A stretch of 64,000 nucleotides of DNA from Sphingomonas sp. Leaf357 (lineage in GTDB: Bacteria > Pseudomonadota > Alphaproteobacteria > Sphingomonadales > Sphingomonadaceae): the NCBI RefSeq assembly GCF_001423845.1, contig NZ_LMPM01000001.1:969493-1033492 (forward strand), in the 5' to 3' direction. The notes beneath the pieces were generated by a model. It saw nothing but the letters and a program-made list of their open reading frames with translations, ran no database searches and was not told the origin of the DNA. Positions 26,044-34,584 of the stretch are shown here, one piece after another (the first letter of the stretch is position 1; every line of letters begins with the position of its first letter). Made by a program: the position numbers and the translations under genes.

Positions 26044-26523
26044 TCACTGAGGCAAATCAACTCGTGATCCTATGGTCGTATCCTCCACTTGCCACCGGCG
26101 TTCGTGCCAAGCCCGAGACCACACGGCGTCGCCGAACCGCCAGAAGCGCGTCTCCCGTTCGTGCGGACCGGATGACACCAGCGTCCAGCATTCCCGTTCG
26201 GGCAGCTCCACGATACGGTGAATATGGTCGGCTAAGACGTGGTACGACGTTCCGGGATGGCGATGCACCAACTCGCTATGCCAGCCGCCACCCGGGTCGA
26301 CGTGAAACACCTCTTCGACATAGCCGCCGTCGATGATCGTCGTCTCGAAGGACCATGGATGGTCGTGCGGGGCGGCGTGCGGCTCCTCACGGGTGAAGCG
26401 ATGCAGCACCCTGCCGTCGTCGAGATGGTATTTGGTGAACGCCCGCGACATGCGCTCGACGCGGACGATCGTCGCACCCGGCGGCACGCGCGCGATCGCC
26501 GCCCGGGGCGGCGGACGGCGCAT
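26044..26523 (-). CDS. Cupin-like hypothetical protein
   Basis: 159 residues. The core reads HRFTREEPHAAPHDHPWSFE, then YVEEVFHVDPGG and HVLADHIHRIVELPERECW, which gives a His-rich beta-barrel consistent with a cupin or phytanoyl-dioxygenase-like fold. The substrate is unknown. The ATG at 26523 shares its A with the stop codon of the upstream gene (TGATG), so translation is coupled. Confidence 0.7.
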   Translation of the reverse strand: MRRPPPRAAIARVPPGATIVRVERMSRAFTKYHLDDGRVLHRFTREEPHAAPHDHPWSFETTIIDGGYVEEVFHVDPGGGWHSELVHRHPGTSYHVLADHIHRIVELPERECWTLVSSGPHERETRFWRFGDAVWSRAWHERRWQVEDTTIGSRVDLPQ

Positions 26524-26759
26524 CACCGACCGCTCTGCCAGTCGCTTTCCGCATCCTCGATCGCCTGGAACGTATCCCCGTCGGCCTGTTGCTTGCGGAT
26601 ATGGGCGCGCACCGCTTCCGGATCGCCATTCTTCGGGAAGGTGCGATCCGCCCGCGCTGCCGCGGCAAGGTCATCGACCCAGTCGCCGCGATCCTTCTGC
26701 GTTAGCAGCCAGGCGCCAAAGGCTTGCTCCGCGGCGTTCGAAAAGTCTTGGTTTGGCAT
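26523..26759 (-). CDS. YozE/SAM-like small protein
   Basis: 78 residues, MPNQDFSNAAEQAFGAWLLT, then KDRGDWVDDLAAAARADRTF, DPEAVRAHIRKQQAD and a C-terminal AIEDAESDW. The W/D/F spacing fits the sterile-alpha-motif-like YozE fold found in small bacterial proteins of unknown role. The longer frame up to 27257 is a shadow of the SDR gene on the other strand. Confidence 0.7.
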   Translation of the reverse strand: MPNQDFSNAAEQAFGAWLLTQKDRGDWVDDLAAAARADRTFPKNGDPEAVRAHIRKQQADGDTFQAIEDAESDWQSGR

Positions 26760-26889
26760 CGAAATATCCAGATTGAAGCGCCGCAGGTTTGGCCTGGTGT
26801 TCGTGATACGTTCCATGGCGGCTCGCGCCCGGCGGCGCAAGCGGATCGAACCGGTAGCTGCTCCGTTGGGGTGAAGGGCGGCCATCGCC

Positions 26890-27915
26890 ATGTCGGGAAG
26901 CAGATTGATGATACGATTGAAACCGCTCGACCAGCAGGTGCTCGTCGTGACCGGAGCAACCAGCGGCAACGGATTGGCGACCGTCGAGCAGGCCCTCCGG
27001 CGCGGAGCGTCCGTCCTGGCCGTCGCGCGCAACGAAGACGCGCTTGCGGAGCTTGCCGCGCGGCTCGGCGTTGGCGGCGGTCGGATTGCGACATACGCGG
27101 CCGATGTCGCCGATCCGGCAGCCGTTGAAGCGGTTGCGGCGGCGGCGATCGCGACGTTCGGCGGGTTCGACAGCTGGGTCAACAATGCCGGGGTCGGCAC
27201 GTACGGCACGCTCGAGCAGGTTCCGCTGGACGACCACCGCCGCGTCTTCGACGTCAATTATTTCGGCGTGCTGCACGGCTCGCTCGTCGCGGCGCGCCAC
27301 CTGCGCGGGCGGGGCGGGGCGATCGTCAACGTCGGCTCGATTCTCGGCGACCGATCGATCGTGCAGCAGGGGCCGTACTGCGCCACCAAGCACGCCGTTC
27401 AGGCGCTGACCGACACGTTGCGTATGGAACTCGAGCGCGAAGGCGCAGGTATCTCGGTCACGCTGATCAAACCCGGTGCGATCGACACGCCGTTCCCAGA
27501 GCATGCACGCAACTTCATGGACCAGCCGCCGCGCCTGCCGCCGCCGCTCTACACGCCTGAGGTGGTGGCGGACGCCGTGCTGTTTGCCTGCGCGCATCCT
27601 CGCCGTACGTTGTATGCCGGGGGCGGGGGGCTGTTATCGTCGCTGCTCGCACAGGCCGCGCCCAGGCTGACCGACAAGATCATGGAACTAACAGGTAAGA
27701 CGCTGCAGCAGAAGCCGGGCGATCCTGGCATCGCGGCGCGGCGCGACAATCTCTACGAGGCGCGTGACGATGACTTGCGGGGCAGCCTGGATGTCCACGC
27801 GCGCGGTTCCAGCGTCGCGCTACAGGGGCAGAAACTGCCGCGGCCGATGCTGGCGCTGGCGCTCGGTGCGGGCGCGGCGATCGTCGCCGGGCTCGCCGTC
27901 CGGGCCCGGCGATGA
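26890..27915 (+). CDS. Short-chain dehydrogenase with C-terminal membrane segment
   Basis: 341 residues. The NAD(P) motif is VTGATSGNG (TGxxxGxG), followed by NNAG, a catalytic Ser in VGSILGD and YxxxK in YCATKHAV. After the SDR domain (about 260 residues) comes an extension that ends in one hydrophobic helix (MLALALGAGAAIVAGLAV) and RARR, so it is probably membrane-anchored. The substrate is unknown. It overlaps the patatin gene by 4 bases, forming the head of a five-gene plus-strand run. Confidence 0.85.
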   Translation: MSGSRLMIRLKPLDQQVLVVTGATSGNGLATVEQALRRGASVLAVARNEDALAELAARLGVGGGRIATYAADVADPAAVEAVAAAAIATFGGFDSWVNNAGVGTYGTLEQVPLDDHRRVFDVNYFGVLHGSLVAARHLRGRGGAIVNVGSILGDRSIVQQGPYCATKHAVQALTDTLRMELEREGAGISVTLIKPGAIDTPFPEHARNFMDQPPRLPPPLYTPEVVADAVLFACAHPRRTLYAGGGGLLSSLLAQAAPRLTDKIMELTGKTLQQKPGDPGIAARRDNLYEARDDDLRGSLDVHARGSSVALQGQKLPRPMLALALGAGAAIVAGLAVRARR

Positions 27916-28943
27916 CGAACGGGATGGGACCGCAACGGGACTTCGACGTCGTACTGGCGCTGAGCGGTGGCAACGCGCTCGGCGCGTTCGAAGCGGGCGC
28001 GTACCAGGCGCTGCACGAGCACGATCTGTTCCCGGACTGGATTGTCGGCGCGTCGATCGGCGCGATCAATGGAGCGCTGATCGCAGGATCCGCTATGGCT
28101 GACCGGCTCGGTACGCTTCGGGACTTCTGGCAGCCGGAAAGTTTCGGCTTGGGTGCGCCCGGTACGCCGTGGCTGCCATCGGCAATGGACGTTGCGCGGC
28201 GCTGCACTGCGGCGATGTCGACGATGATGCTGGGGCGCGCAGGTTTGTTCGGCCCATTGCTTTCGTCGCTGACCCCGTGGACCGACGACCAGCCTTCACT
28301 GTTCGAAACGGAGCAACTCGCGGCTACGTTGGATCGGCTGGTCGATTTCGACCTGCTGAACCGCGGCGAATGCCGCTACACTTCCACCGCGGTCGATTTG
28401 GCGACCGGCGACGACGTGGTGTTCGACAGCCGCAGTGGCACCATCGATTCCCGGCACGTACGCGCCAGCGCGGCGCTGCCGATGCTCTTCCCGCCGTTAG
28501 AGATCGACGGCCGGTGGCTGATCGACGGTGGAATATCGGCCAATCTGCCGCTCGATCCGATCCTTTCATCCCCTGGGGCGCGTCCGCAACTCTGCCTCGC
28601 GGTCGATCTGCTGCCGCTTGGTCAGGTGCTCCCTGCTACGGTAGGTGAGGCGGCAAGCCGGATGCAGGATCTCATCTTCGCGGCGCAGTCACGACGCACG
28701 CTGGAGCGCTGGCGGATGGCCCATGCCGGGAACGATGAGATCAGCCTGACGCTCGTGCGCATCGCATACGCCGACCAGGGGGACGAGGTCGCGGGCAAGG
28801 CGATGGACTTCTCGGGACCGACCATCGAACGTCGCTGGGCAGCGGGTTATAAAACGATGCTAAACGTGATCGAACGTCTGCACGATGGCTCACTCCAGCC
28901 GGTGCAGCATGGTTTCCACGTCCCGGAGCTAGAAACGACATAA
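27912..28943 (+). CDS. Patatin-like phospholipase
   Basis: 343 residues. The oxyanion motif GGNALGAFEAG, nucleophile elbow GASIG (GxSxG) and catalytic Asp in DGGIS show a Ser/Asp dyad lipase of the patatin family. No signal peptide. It probably acts on phospholipids at the inner membrane; its coupling to a membrane-anchored SDR suggests a shared lipid substrate (inference). It lies in the same run as a small disordered protein and a large (alpha/alpha)-barrel-like protein. Confidence 0.85.
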   Translation: MTNGMGPQRDFDVVLALSGGNALGAFEAGAYQALHEHDLFPDWIVGASIGAINGALIAGSAMADRLGTLRDFWQPESFGLGAPGTPWLPSAMDVARRCTAAMSTMMLGRAGLFGPLLSSLTPWTDDQPSLFETEQLAATLDRLVDFDLLNRGECRYTSTAVDLATGDDVVFDSRSGTIDSRHVRASAALPMLFPPLEIDGRWLIDGGISANLPLDPILSSPGARPQLCLAVDLLPLGQVLPATVGEAASRMQDLIFAAQSRRTLERWRMAHAGNDEISLTLVRIAYADQGDEVAGKAMDFSGPTIERRWAAGYKTMLNVIERLHDGSLQPVQHGFHVPELETT

Positions 28944-28954
28944 AGGAGAGAGTC

Positions 28955-29254
28955 ATGAACGAACACGATAGAGACGTTGGACCCGATGCGGGTCAACGTG
29001 ACCCTTCGACACTGCCTGCCGATACAGATCGCGGTACGGTCGGCACAGGCGAGGGCTATTCCGGACAAGAGTTCGACAGCGAAGGTCAGGCCGAATGGCG
29101 CAAGAAGGAGGAACATCGCAACCTGCCAGCGGATGGGGCGGTCAGGGGAAGCGGCGCGGGTGCCGGCGGTGGCGATCCCGGCGAAGACTATGATGTGGGT
29201 ACGCCTGGTGGTGCGGCACCCGGGCCGGGGGCGGGCAAGACGCCCCCGGACTGA
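28955..29254 (+). CDS. Disordered Gly/Asp-rich hypothetical protein
   Basis: 99 residues, hydrophilic and low in hydrophobic residues (GTGEGYSGQEFDSEGQAEWR, then a Gly/Pro/Ala tail). Strong ribosome-binding site AAGGAGAG. No domain; it probably stays unfolded in solution. It follows the patatin gene by 11 bases. Confidence 0.6.
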   Translation: MNEHDRDVGPDAGQRDPSTLPADTDRGTVGTGEGYSGQEFDSEGQAEWRKKEEHRNLPADGAVRGSGAGAGGGDPGEDYDVGTPGGAAPGPGAGKTPPD

Positions 29255-29454
29255 GGCTCTTCGACCTTGCGCCGGTCGTCCGGAGACGCGATCGCCCGCT
29301 CGGCGAAGACACGCCGGCCACCTGCTCGCAACGCGATTGCAGCGCCGTCGCGCGATAGCGCGGTGCCCGCTGCATCCATATCACCGCCCGCGAGTTTTGG
29401 GCCGCGAGCGTCGGAAGACGCCACTGTTCGGACTTGAACGCGAAGGGAGGATCG

Positions 29455-29643
29455 ATGTCGAACGATACCGATGAAGGCCTCGTCGATCGTGACTATCATC
29501 TTAAGCGGGCCGGCGCGGCGCAGGCGATGGCAATCGCCTCGCGTGACGCCTGCGCGCGGCGAGCGCATCAGGCGATGGCCGCAGAGCATTTGACACGGGC
29601 CGAGGCGCCCCGCCGCCCCGGGCTGAAGCTGGTGCGGGAATGA
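29455..29643 (+). CDS. Small hypothetical protein
   Basis: 62 residues, MSNDTDEGLVDRDYHLKRAG then AAQAMAIASRDACARRAHQ. I chose ATG 29455 because GGGAGG precedes it; the frame opens at 29434. A helical, soluble product. Its stop overlaps the next start by 4 bases (ATGA), so it is coupled to the 739-residue gene. Confidence 0.6.
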   Translation: MSNDTDEGLVDRDYHLKRAGAAQAMAIASRDACARRAHQAMAAEHLTRAEAPRRPGLKLVRE

Positions 29644-31859
29644 ACGACCCGGTACCCCTGATTCCGGCTGGCGCACTGCACCTGCAGCGCGAACTAGCGG
29701 AGGACACGATGGAGACGCTGACCAGGGTCACCCTGCCCTGGGTTGAACTTGAAGTCAGGCTCGGTAGGGATTCGCTCTGGCTGTTCGTTCGGCGCGCCGG
29801 CATCGGTGGCTATGCGCTACGCACCGCCTTTTCCGCTAGCGGGCTGACGATCATCGAGAAGCACCTCGGGCAGGATACGCTCGTGTTCGCCTGTGACAGC
29901 GCGGTCGGTCGTCAGGAGGTCCGGATAGATGTAGTGGATCGCGTCTCGCCGCTGCTAAGGTGCAGCGTCACGTTGACGCCGCCGGTACCGCTGGCGATGC
30001 GGTTCTGGCCGCCTGATCTGTATCCATTGGCGGCGGACGACGATCCTCTCACGTCGCTGGGCCACGTTCAGGCGGCACAGCGCGGGCTGAACGCGCCGAT
30101 CGTATTGGTGGCGCGGGACGAGCCGGGGATGGGTGGCCTGCTCTATTTCCAGAACCTCACCGCGCTGAACGGTTTTTACCGCGCCACCGGCACGCGCCCG
30201 GATGGCGTCGTAGGTGGACGATGGCCGCAACTGGGTTACCAGCCGCCGTCCGGGCCCGAGTTCGAACGGGCCGATGACAATCCACTGCCGGCAAATACGC
30301 CAGTGACGATATCGGACGCGTTGCTGGCATTCGACGAACTGGATGCCGGCGACCCGCGGCAATCCGCGATCGCGTTTCTCAACATGCTCGGTACGATCTA
30401 TCCGCACATCGCGCGTCCGGCGACGACCTATCACGACTGGCCGGCGCTGGCCAAGGCAACCGCGCGCGACCTGCGACGCTCGCCCAAGGCCAGCGTGCAC
30501 CATTACGGGCACCGTTACGTTCGCCCCTATACCGCAGCCGAAGTGCCGGATTCGATGGTTCAGCTTGCCGTTGCGCGGCCCATCGCGCGCCTCGCGGAAC
30601 TCGATGCCAGTTACCGTCCGTTAGCGGACGACCTGCTTGCCGGAGTCGATCGCTTTTACGATCCCAGGCTCGGCGCCGTGCGTCGGTTTTTGCCCAACGT
30701 GCTGGTGGAATCTAGGGCGCTGGGTAACGAGAAGGACGAGAACGAGGTCGACAGCTGGTATCTGTATCACCCGCTGGTCAACCTCGCGAAGCTGGCGCGG
30801 GCCGGGGACGACAGTGCCAAGGACCTGCTGCTGCGAAGCGTGGATTTCGCGATAAGGGTTGCGCGGCGGTTCAAATATAGCTGGCCGATCACGTTCGACG
30901 TCCGCACGCTGGAAGTGAAGGTGTTGAATCGAAAGGAAGGCGATCCCGGCCAGTCGGATGTCGGCGGCATCTACGCGCACGTCATGCTGGACGTGTGGGA
31001 GCTGACCGGCCAGAAACGCTTCCTCAACGAGGCGATCAAGGCGATCGAAGCCACCGGCGACCTGCGCTTCGACCTCAACTACCAGACCAACCTGACCGCT
31101 TTCGGAGTCAATGCCTGCCTCCGGCTGTGGCACGCGACCAAGCGCCGCTGGTTTCTCGACCAGAGCTTCGTGTTCCTCGCGAGCTTCCTCCACAACACAT
31201 TGTTCTGGGAATCGCAGCTCGGCGCAGCGGAGCACTATACGACATTCATGGGCGCCACATGCCTGCACGATGGCCCATACATGGCGATCTACGAATGCTT
31301 CGAGAGTTGGGAGTCGTTCCGCCATTATCTCGTCGAAGGCCGCGACGATCTGCCGCATTCGGTCCGCCTGTTGGCCTCCGAATTCTGCCGATACGGCTTG
31401 CAGCGTGCCTGGGGCTATTATCCTGCGCACTTGCCGGCGGACATCTTTCCCGACGAGATCCGCAACGGCGAGATCGACCGTAAATTGAGCTTCCCCTTGG
31501 AGGACCTGTACGGTGCAGGCGATCCTCCAGGACAGGTCGGACAGGAGATCTACGGCTGCGGCGCTGCCTTCGCGTTCGCGGCCGGGGCGTGGCGCAAGTT
31601 GGAGTTCGCGCCGTTCACGCTATTTTGCGACTATCCGATATCCCGGATCGCAGAAACCGACAGCATCGTCCGCTTCGAGACGGTCGGCGTCGCCGGAATG
31701 GAGTGCCGCGTCCGCCTGATCGCCAACCCGCGCCGCAGAACAGCGGTGCCCCGGCTGGCCCTGGCGGGATCGGCGGAGATCCCGCATCGGCTGACGGAGG
31801 AGGGCCACTTCGAGGCAATGGTGCCGGCGGCGACGCCGCTGACGATAGAATGGTCATAG
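29640..31859 (+). CDS. Large hypothetical protein, probable (alpha/alpha)6-barrel
   Basis: 739 residues. The N-terminal third is beta-rich (LPWVELEVRLGRDSLWLFVR). The middle and C-terminal parts are repeated helical hairpins with Trp/Tyr/His motifs (DSWYLYHPLVNLAKLARAG, GGIYAHVMLDVWELTGQKRF, FLHNTLFWESQL) of the kind seen in six-hairpin glycosidases and terpene-cyclase-like folds. No signal peptide. I cannot identify catalytic residues or substrate. It ends the SDR-patatin run, and a role in envelope carbohydrate or lipid turnover is a guess. Confidence 0.55.
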   Translation: MNDPVPLIPAGALHLQRELAEDTMETLTRVTLPWVELEVRLGRDSLWLFVRRAGIGGYALRTAFSASGLTIIEKHLGQDTLVFACDSAVGRQEVRIDVVDRVSPLLRCSVTLTPPVPLAMRFWPPDLYPLAADDDPLTSLGHVQAAQRGLNAPIVLVARDEPGMGGLLYFQNLTALNGFYRATGTRPDGVVGGRWPQLGYQPPSGPEFERADDNPLPANTPVTISDALLAFDELDAGDPRQSAIAFLNMLGTIYPHIARPATTYHDWPALAKATARDLRRSPKASVHHYGHRYVRPYTAAEVPDSMVQLAVARPIARLAELDASYRPLADDLLAGVDRFYDPRLGAVRRFLPNVLVESRALGNEKDENEVDSWYLYHPLVNLAKLARAGDDSAKDLLLRSVDFAIRVARRFKYSWPITFDVRTLEVKVLNRKEGDPGQSDVGGIYAHVMLDVWELTGQKRFLNEAIKAIEATGDLRFDLNYQTNLTAFGVNACLRLWHATKRRWFLDQSFVFLASFLHNTLFWESQLGAAEHYTTFMGATCLHDGPYMAIYECFESWESFRHYLVEGRDDLPHSVRLLASEFCRYGLQRAWGYYPAHLPADIFPDEIRNGEIDRKLSFPLEDLYGAGDPPGQVGQEIYGCGAAFAFAAGAWRKLEFAPFTLFCDYPISRIAETDSIVRFETVGVAGMECRVRLIANPRRRTAVPRLALAGSAEIPHRLTEEGHFEAMVPAATPLTIEWS

Positions 31860-31876
31860 CGATCGCTTGAGCTCCG

Positions 31877-32134
31877 CTAAAGTCCAGCTTTTTCCAGCGC
31901 TGAGGCCAATTCGGGGTTTTGTAATGCTTCGCCTTTAGGAAGTAAGCGATTGAGCGCGGTTTGCACCCTTTGCTGCGCAACCTGAAGCGTCTTGTGGCGG
32001 ACCTCGCGCGTAGCATTGGTTCGCCATGATCTACTTTCGCCCAGCAAGGCTGCCCACTTGGCCTCTTCGGCTGCCAGGATCGCTAGTGCGAGCCGCATCC
32101 CCTCCCTGAGGCCATGGTCGAAATCGTCCGACAC
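31877..32134 (-). CDS. Small helical hypothetical protein
   Basis: 85 residues from the GTG at 32134, which lies just after GAAGGAT, a good ribosome-binding site. The TTG at 32200 would overlap the histidine kinase by 26 bases. The sequence (DFDHGLREGMRLALAILAAE, later LQVAQQRVQTALNRLLPKGE) is almost entirely helical. It follows the HWE kinase and may be its partner or an unrelated small protein. Confidence 0.55.
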   Translation of the reverse strand: MSDDFDHGLREGMRLALAILAAEEAKWAALLGESRSWRTNATREVRHKTLQVAQQRVQTALNRLLPKGEALQNPELASALEKAGL

Positions 32135-32174
32135 CTGATATCCTTCGGCTACATTTCGGTTCAGATAGAAAAGG

Positions 32175-33176
32175 CTAGATCGCCAGCCGCTCGCGATCAA
32201 TGCGGAGCGTCACGATCAGTCCGCCCTCTGACCAGTCGTGATGTATCGAGCCGCCGAGCTGCCCGGATACACTGCGATCGACCAGTTTGGTGCCGAACCC
32301 GGTCGTCTCGACTTTAGCTTCAACCGGCGGCCCCCCGCGCTCTAGCCAGGTCAGGCAGATCTTGTCGCTCTCGGTCGTGCTGGACACATCAAGTGTGTTG
32401 GCTTCTTCGGATAAAGCACCGTACTTCATCGAGTTTGTCGCAAGCTCGTGAAGCACGAGCGCCAGTGCCGTGGCGGCGCGTTCCCCGACGCCCGTCCGCT
32501 CGACCGCGACACGCACCCGCCCTTTGAATGCGCCAAGGTCGTCATATGGTGCGAGCAAGATGACGATGAGATCGCCCAGCAACGCCGCGCCCCCTTGACC
32601 GCCCGGGAGCGGCCGGACCAGATCGTGCGCACGTCCCAGCGCGGTCAGGCGACCGGTCAGTTCTTCCGCCATCTGCTCGGTCGTGTCGTTCGATCGAGCA
32701 GAGACGTTGGTCAGCCCGGCCGCGATCGCCAGCAGGTTCTTGACCCGGTGGCTCATTTCACCCGCCAGCAATTCGTGGCCTTCCTCCGCTTGCTTACGGC
32801 CGGTCACGTCGAGGAAGACGCCAAACATCGTACGCCCGACGATACCGACATCCTCGCCTTGTCCGCGCGCTGCAATCCATCGAATTTCCTCGCCAACGAG
32901 GACGCGGAAATCGGTTTCGTATGGCCCCAGCATCGCGCGGGTGGCGTTGAACGCTGCCCTGACGCGGTCCCGGTCGGCCGGATGAATATGCGCGGAAAGC
33001 TCCTCGAAGGTTACCTTCTGCGTCCACGCGATACCCCATAATTCGAAGCCGCGTTCGTCCATGGTAAACTCGTCGGTGTCGACGTCCCAAGCCCACAATG
33101 CGACGCCGGCTGCGGTAACCGCGAGACGAAGATGGTCGGATGCCCAGACGTGAGTCGGGTTGCGCTGCGTACTCAT
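32175..33176 (-). CDS. HWE/HisKA2-family histidine kinase with PAS domain
   Basis: 333 residues, soluble. A PAS domain spans about residues 15-130 (LRLAVTAAGVALWAWDVDTD, ending VFLDVTGRKQAE). The dimerisation/phosphoacceptor motif is EMSHRVKNLLAIAAGL, the N-box is HELATNSMKYGALS and the glycine box GFGTKLVDRS. This form is typical of alphaproteobacterial stress and light/redox kinases that feed PhyR-type regulators. No partner regulator is adjacent, so it is an orphan here. Confidence 0.85.
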   Translation of the reverse strand: MSTQRNPTHVWASDHLRLAVTAAGVALWAWDVDTDEFTMDERGFELWGIAWTQKVTFEELSAHIHPADRDRVRAAFNATRAMLGPYETDFRVLVGEEIRWIAARGQGEDVGIVGRTMFGVFLDVTGRKQAEEGHELLAGEMSHRVKNLLAIAAGLTNVSARSNDTTEQMAEELTGRLTALGRAHDLVRPLPGGQGGAALLGDLIVILLAPYDDLGAFKGRVRVAVERTGVGERAATALALVLHELATNSMKYGALSEEANTLDVSSTTESDKICLTWLERGGPPVEAKVETTGFGTKLVDRSVSGQLGGSIHHDWSEGGLIVTLRIDRERLAI

Positions 33177-33413
33177 CTTACGTCCAATCGATCATTGTTT
33201 TGCTTGGTTGGACGCCGGTTCGATCGTCACCTGGTCGATAGTGGTCGGCGAACGGATAAGCCACCGCATTGTCTCCTCGGGTTCTCGTACGCTTTCAGGT
33301 CGCCACGCAGCAATCTTCAACACGGAAACGGCTGCACCGTCGGTAGCCACCACTCGCCGATCGGCGTGCAATTTAGTCCTTGAACCGAATACCCCGAGCC
33401 GCGTTCGTGCAGC

Positions 33414-33689
33414 ATGTCCAATTTGACCCACACCCCGTCAGCGGTCCGCACCAATCGTGAGCGCGCGGATTTGCTGCTGCGGATCGGGCAGTCGTTGGAA
33501 CTGAAGGCCAATGTCGATATCAGTACGCGCGGATTATGGTCGATCCCAGCGCTCGTGATTGGCATTCTATTGTCCAGCGCCGTGATTTTCCGGGCGGCAA
33601 GGGAAGCAAGCGATCGGGAGTCTAGCCGACCGCTCGCAGCGACACGGGATTGTCCGAAGGCAATAGTCCCACCGGCAGCGAACGGATAG
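33414..33689 (+). CDS. Small single-pass membrane protein
   Basis: 91 residues. A basic/acidic N-terminal part (NRERADLLLRIGQSLELKAN) is followed by a convincing transmembrane helix (LWSIPALVIGILLSSAVIF) and a short polar tail. It overlaps the end of the EAL gene by 68 bases on the opposite strand, and a minus-strand frame (33317-33565) competes with it, so the call is tentative. Confidence 0.45.
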   Translation: MSNLTHTPSAVRTNRERADLLLRIGQSLELKANVDISTRGLWSIPALVIGILLSSAVIFRAAREASDRESSRPLAATRDCPKAIVPPAANG

Positions 33690-34410
33690 CCGGTCTGGCG
33701 AGAAGATAGCCCTGCATGTAGCGGATACCGATCGCGCGCAGCGCTTCGAACTCGCCGACTGTTTCGATCCCCTCGGCGATGACGAGGATGCCCATCGCTT
33801 CGGCCATTCGCGTAACCCCGTTGACGATCATGCGGCGCGGCAGGCTGGCATTGATGCCGCGGATCAGATCCATGTCGAGCTTGATGATTTCGGGCTGAAA
33901 CTTCGCGAGCAATCCGAGGCCGGCATGTCCGGCGCCGAAATCGTCGATCGCGGTGCCGAAACCCATCTTCCGATACGTCTCGACGATATTGGCGACGTGA
34001 TCGGTGTCGGCCATCTTCTCGTTCTCGGTAAATTCGAAGATCAGGCGTTCGCTAGGCAGCCCGGTGGCGCGCGCGGTCTTCAACGTCAGCTGGATGCACG
34101 CGACTGGCGAATAAACCGCATTGGGTAGGAAGTTGATCGACAACCGCGCGCCGGTGCCGAGAATGCCAGCGACGACCGCGTGCTCGATCGCGGCGACGCG
34201 GCATTGCTGGTCGAACGCATAGCGGTTGTCCTCTGTCACCCGAGCCAGCACCTCCGCGGCGCCTTCCCCTGCTGCACCCCGGACCAATGCCTCGAACGCG
34301 TACGGCAACCCAGTCTCCACGTCGATGATCGGTTGGAACGCCATCGACAAGTCGAAGACCTCCTTATCCCCCCGGCATCCTTTGCACCCAGCGGCTTCAG
34401 CGCGAATCAT
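33622..34410 (-). CDS. Stand-alone EAL-domain protein (c-di-GMP phosphodiesterase type)
   Basis: 262 residues. EALVRG carries the signature EAL; NFLPNAVY, FEFTENE, DDFGAGHAGL and AEGIET supply the metal and loop-6 residues needed to hydrolyse cyclic di-GMP. A short N-terminus contains CKGC, two Cys residues that might bind metal or sense redox. No sensor domain or membrane segment. Catalysis is likely, although the key residues were judged by motif only. Confidence 0.85.
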   Translation of the reverse strand: MIRAEAAGCKGCRGDKEVFDLSMAFQPIIDVETGLPYAFEALVRGAAGEGAAEVLARVTEDNRYAFDQQCRVAAIEHAVVAGILGTGARLSINFLPNAVYSPVACIQLTLKTARATGLPSERLIFEFTENEKMADTDHVANIVETYRKMGFGTAIDDFGAGHAGLGLLAKFQPEIIKLDMDLIRGINASLPRRMIVNGVTRMAEAMGILVIAEGIETVGEFEALRAIGIRYMQGYLLARPAIRSLPVGLLPSDNPVSLRAVG

Positions 34411-34531
34411 TATGGCTCTTATGCTGGGTTACGTTACCGGCGTCCGGTTAATACGATCTATTCTTCTCGCGTATCTCACGCCCGAAAGTATCGCATGACG
34501 TCTGTTCCGCTGTTTGGCCCGGTGGCTTTTC

Positions 34532-34556
34532 GGAACTCTACTGCGGGTGACGCTTT
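34532..34556 (+). promoter_or_regulatory. EcfG-like promoter of the hemerythrin fusion gene
   Basis: GGAAC, 16 bases, CTTT: one mismatch in the -10 part. It ends 28 bases before the start at 34585. Confidence 0.5.
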
Positions 34557-34584
34557 GAGCTAGAAGATCAGAGGGAAACCAGAC

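Noticed and set aside
33317..33565. 82-codon minus-strand frame with W-rich C-terminus
   Set aside because: It conflicts with a plus-strand frame that has a clear transmembrane helix; neither is secure, but the plus-strand one is more plausible.
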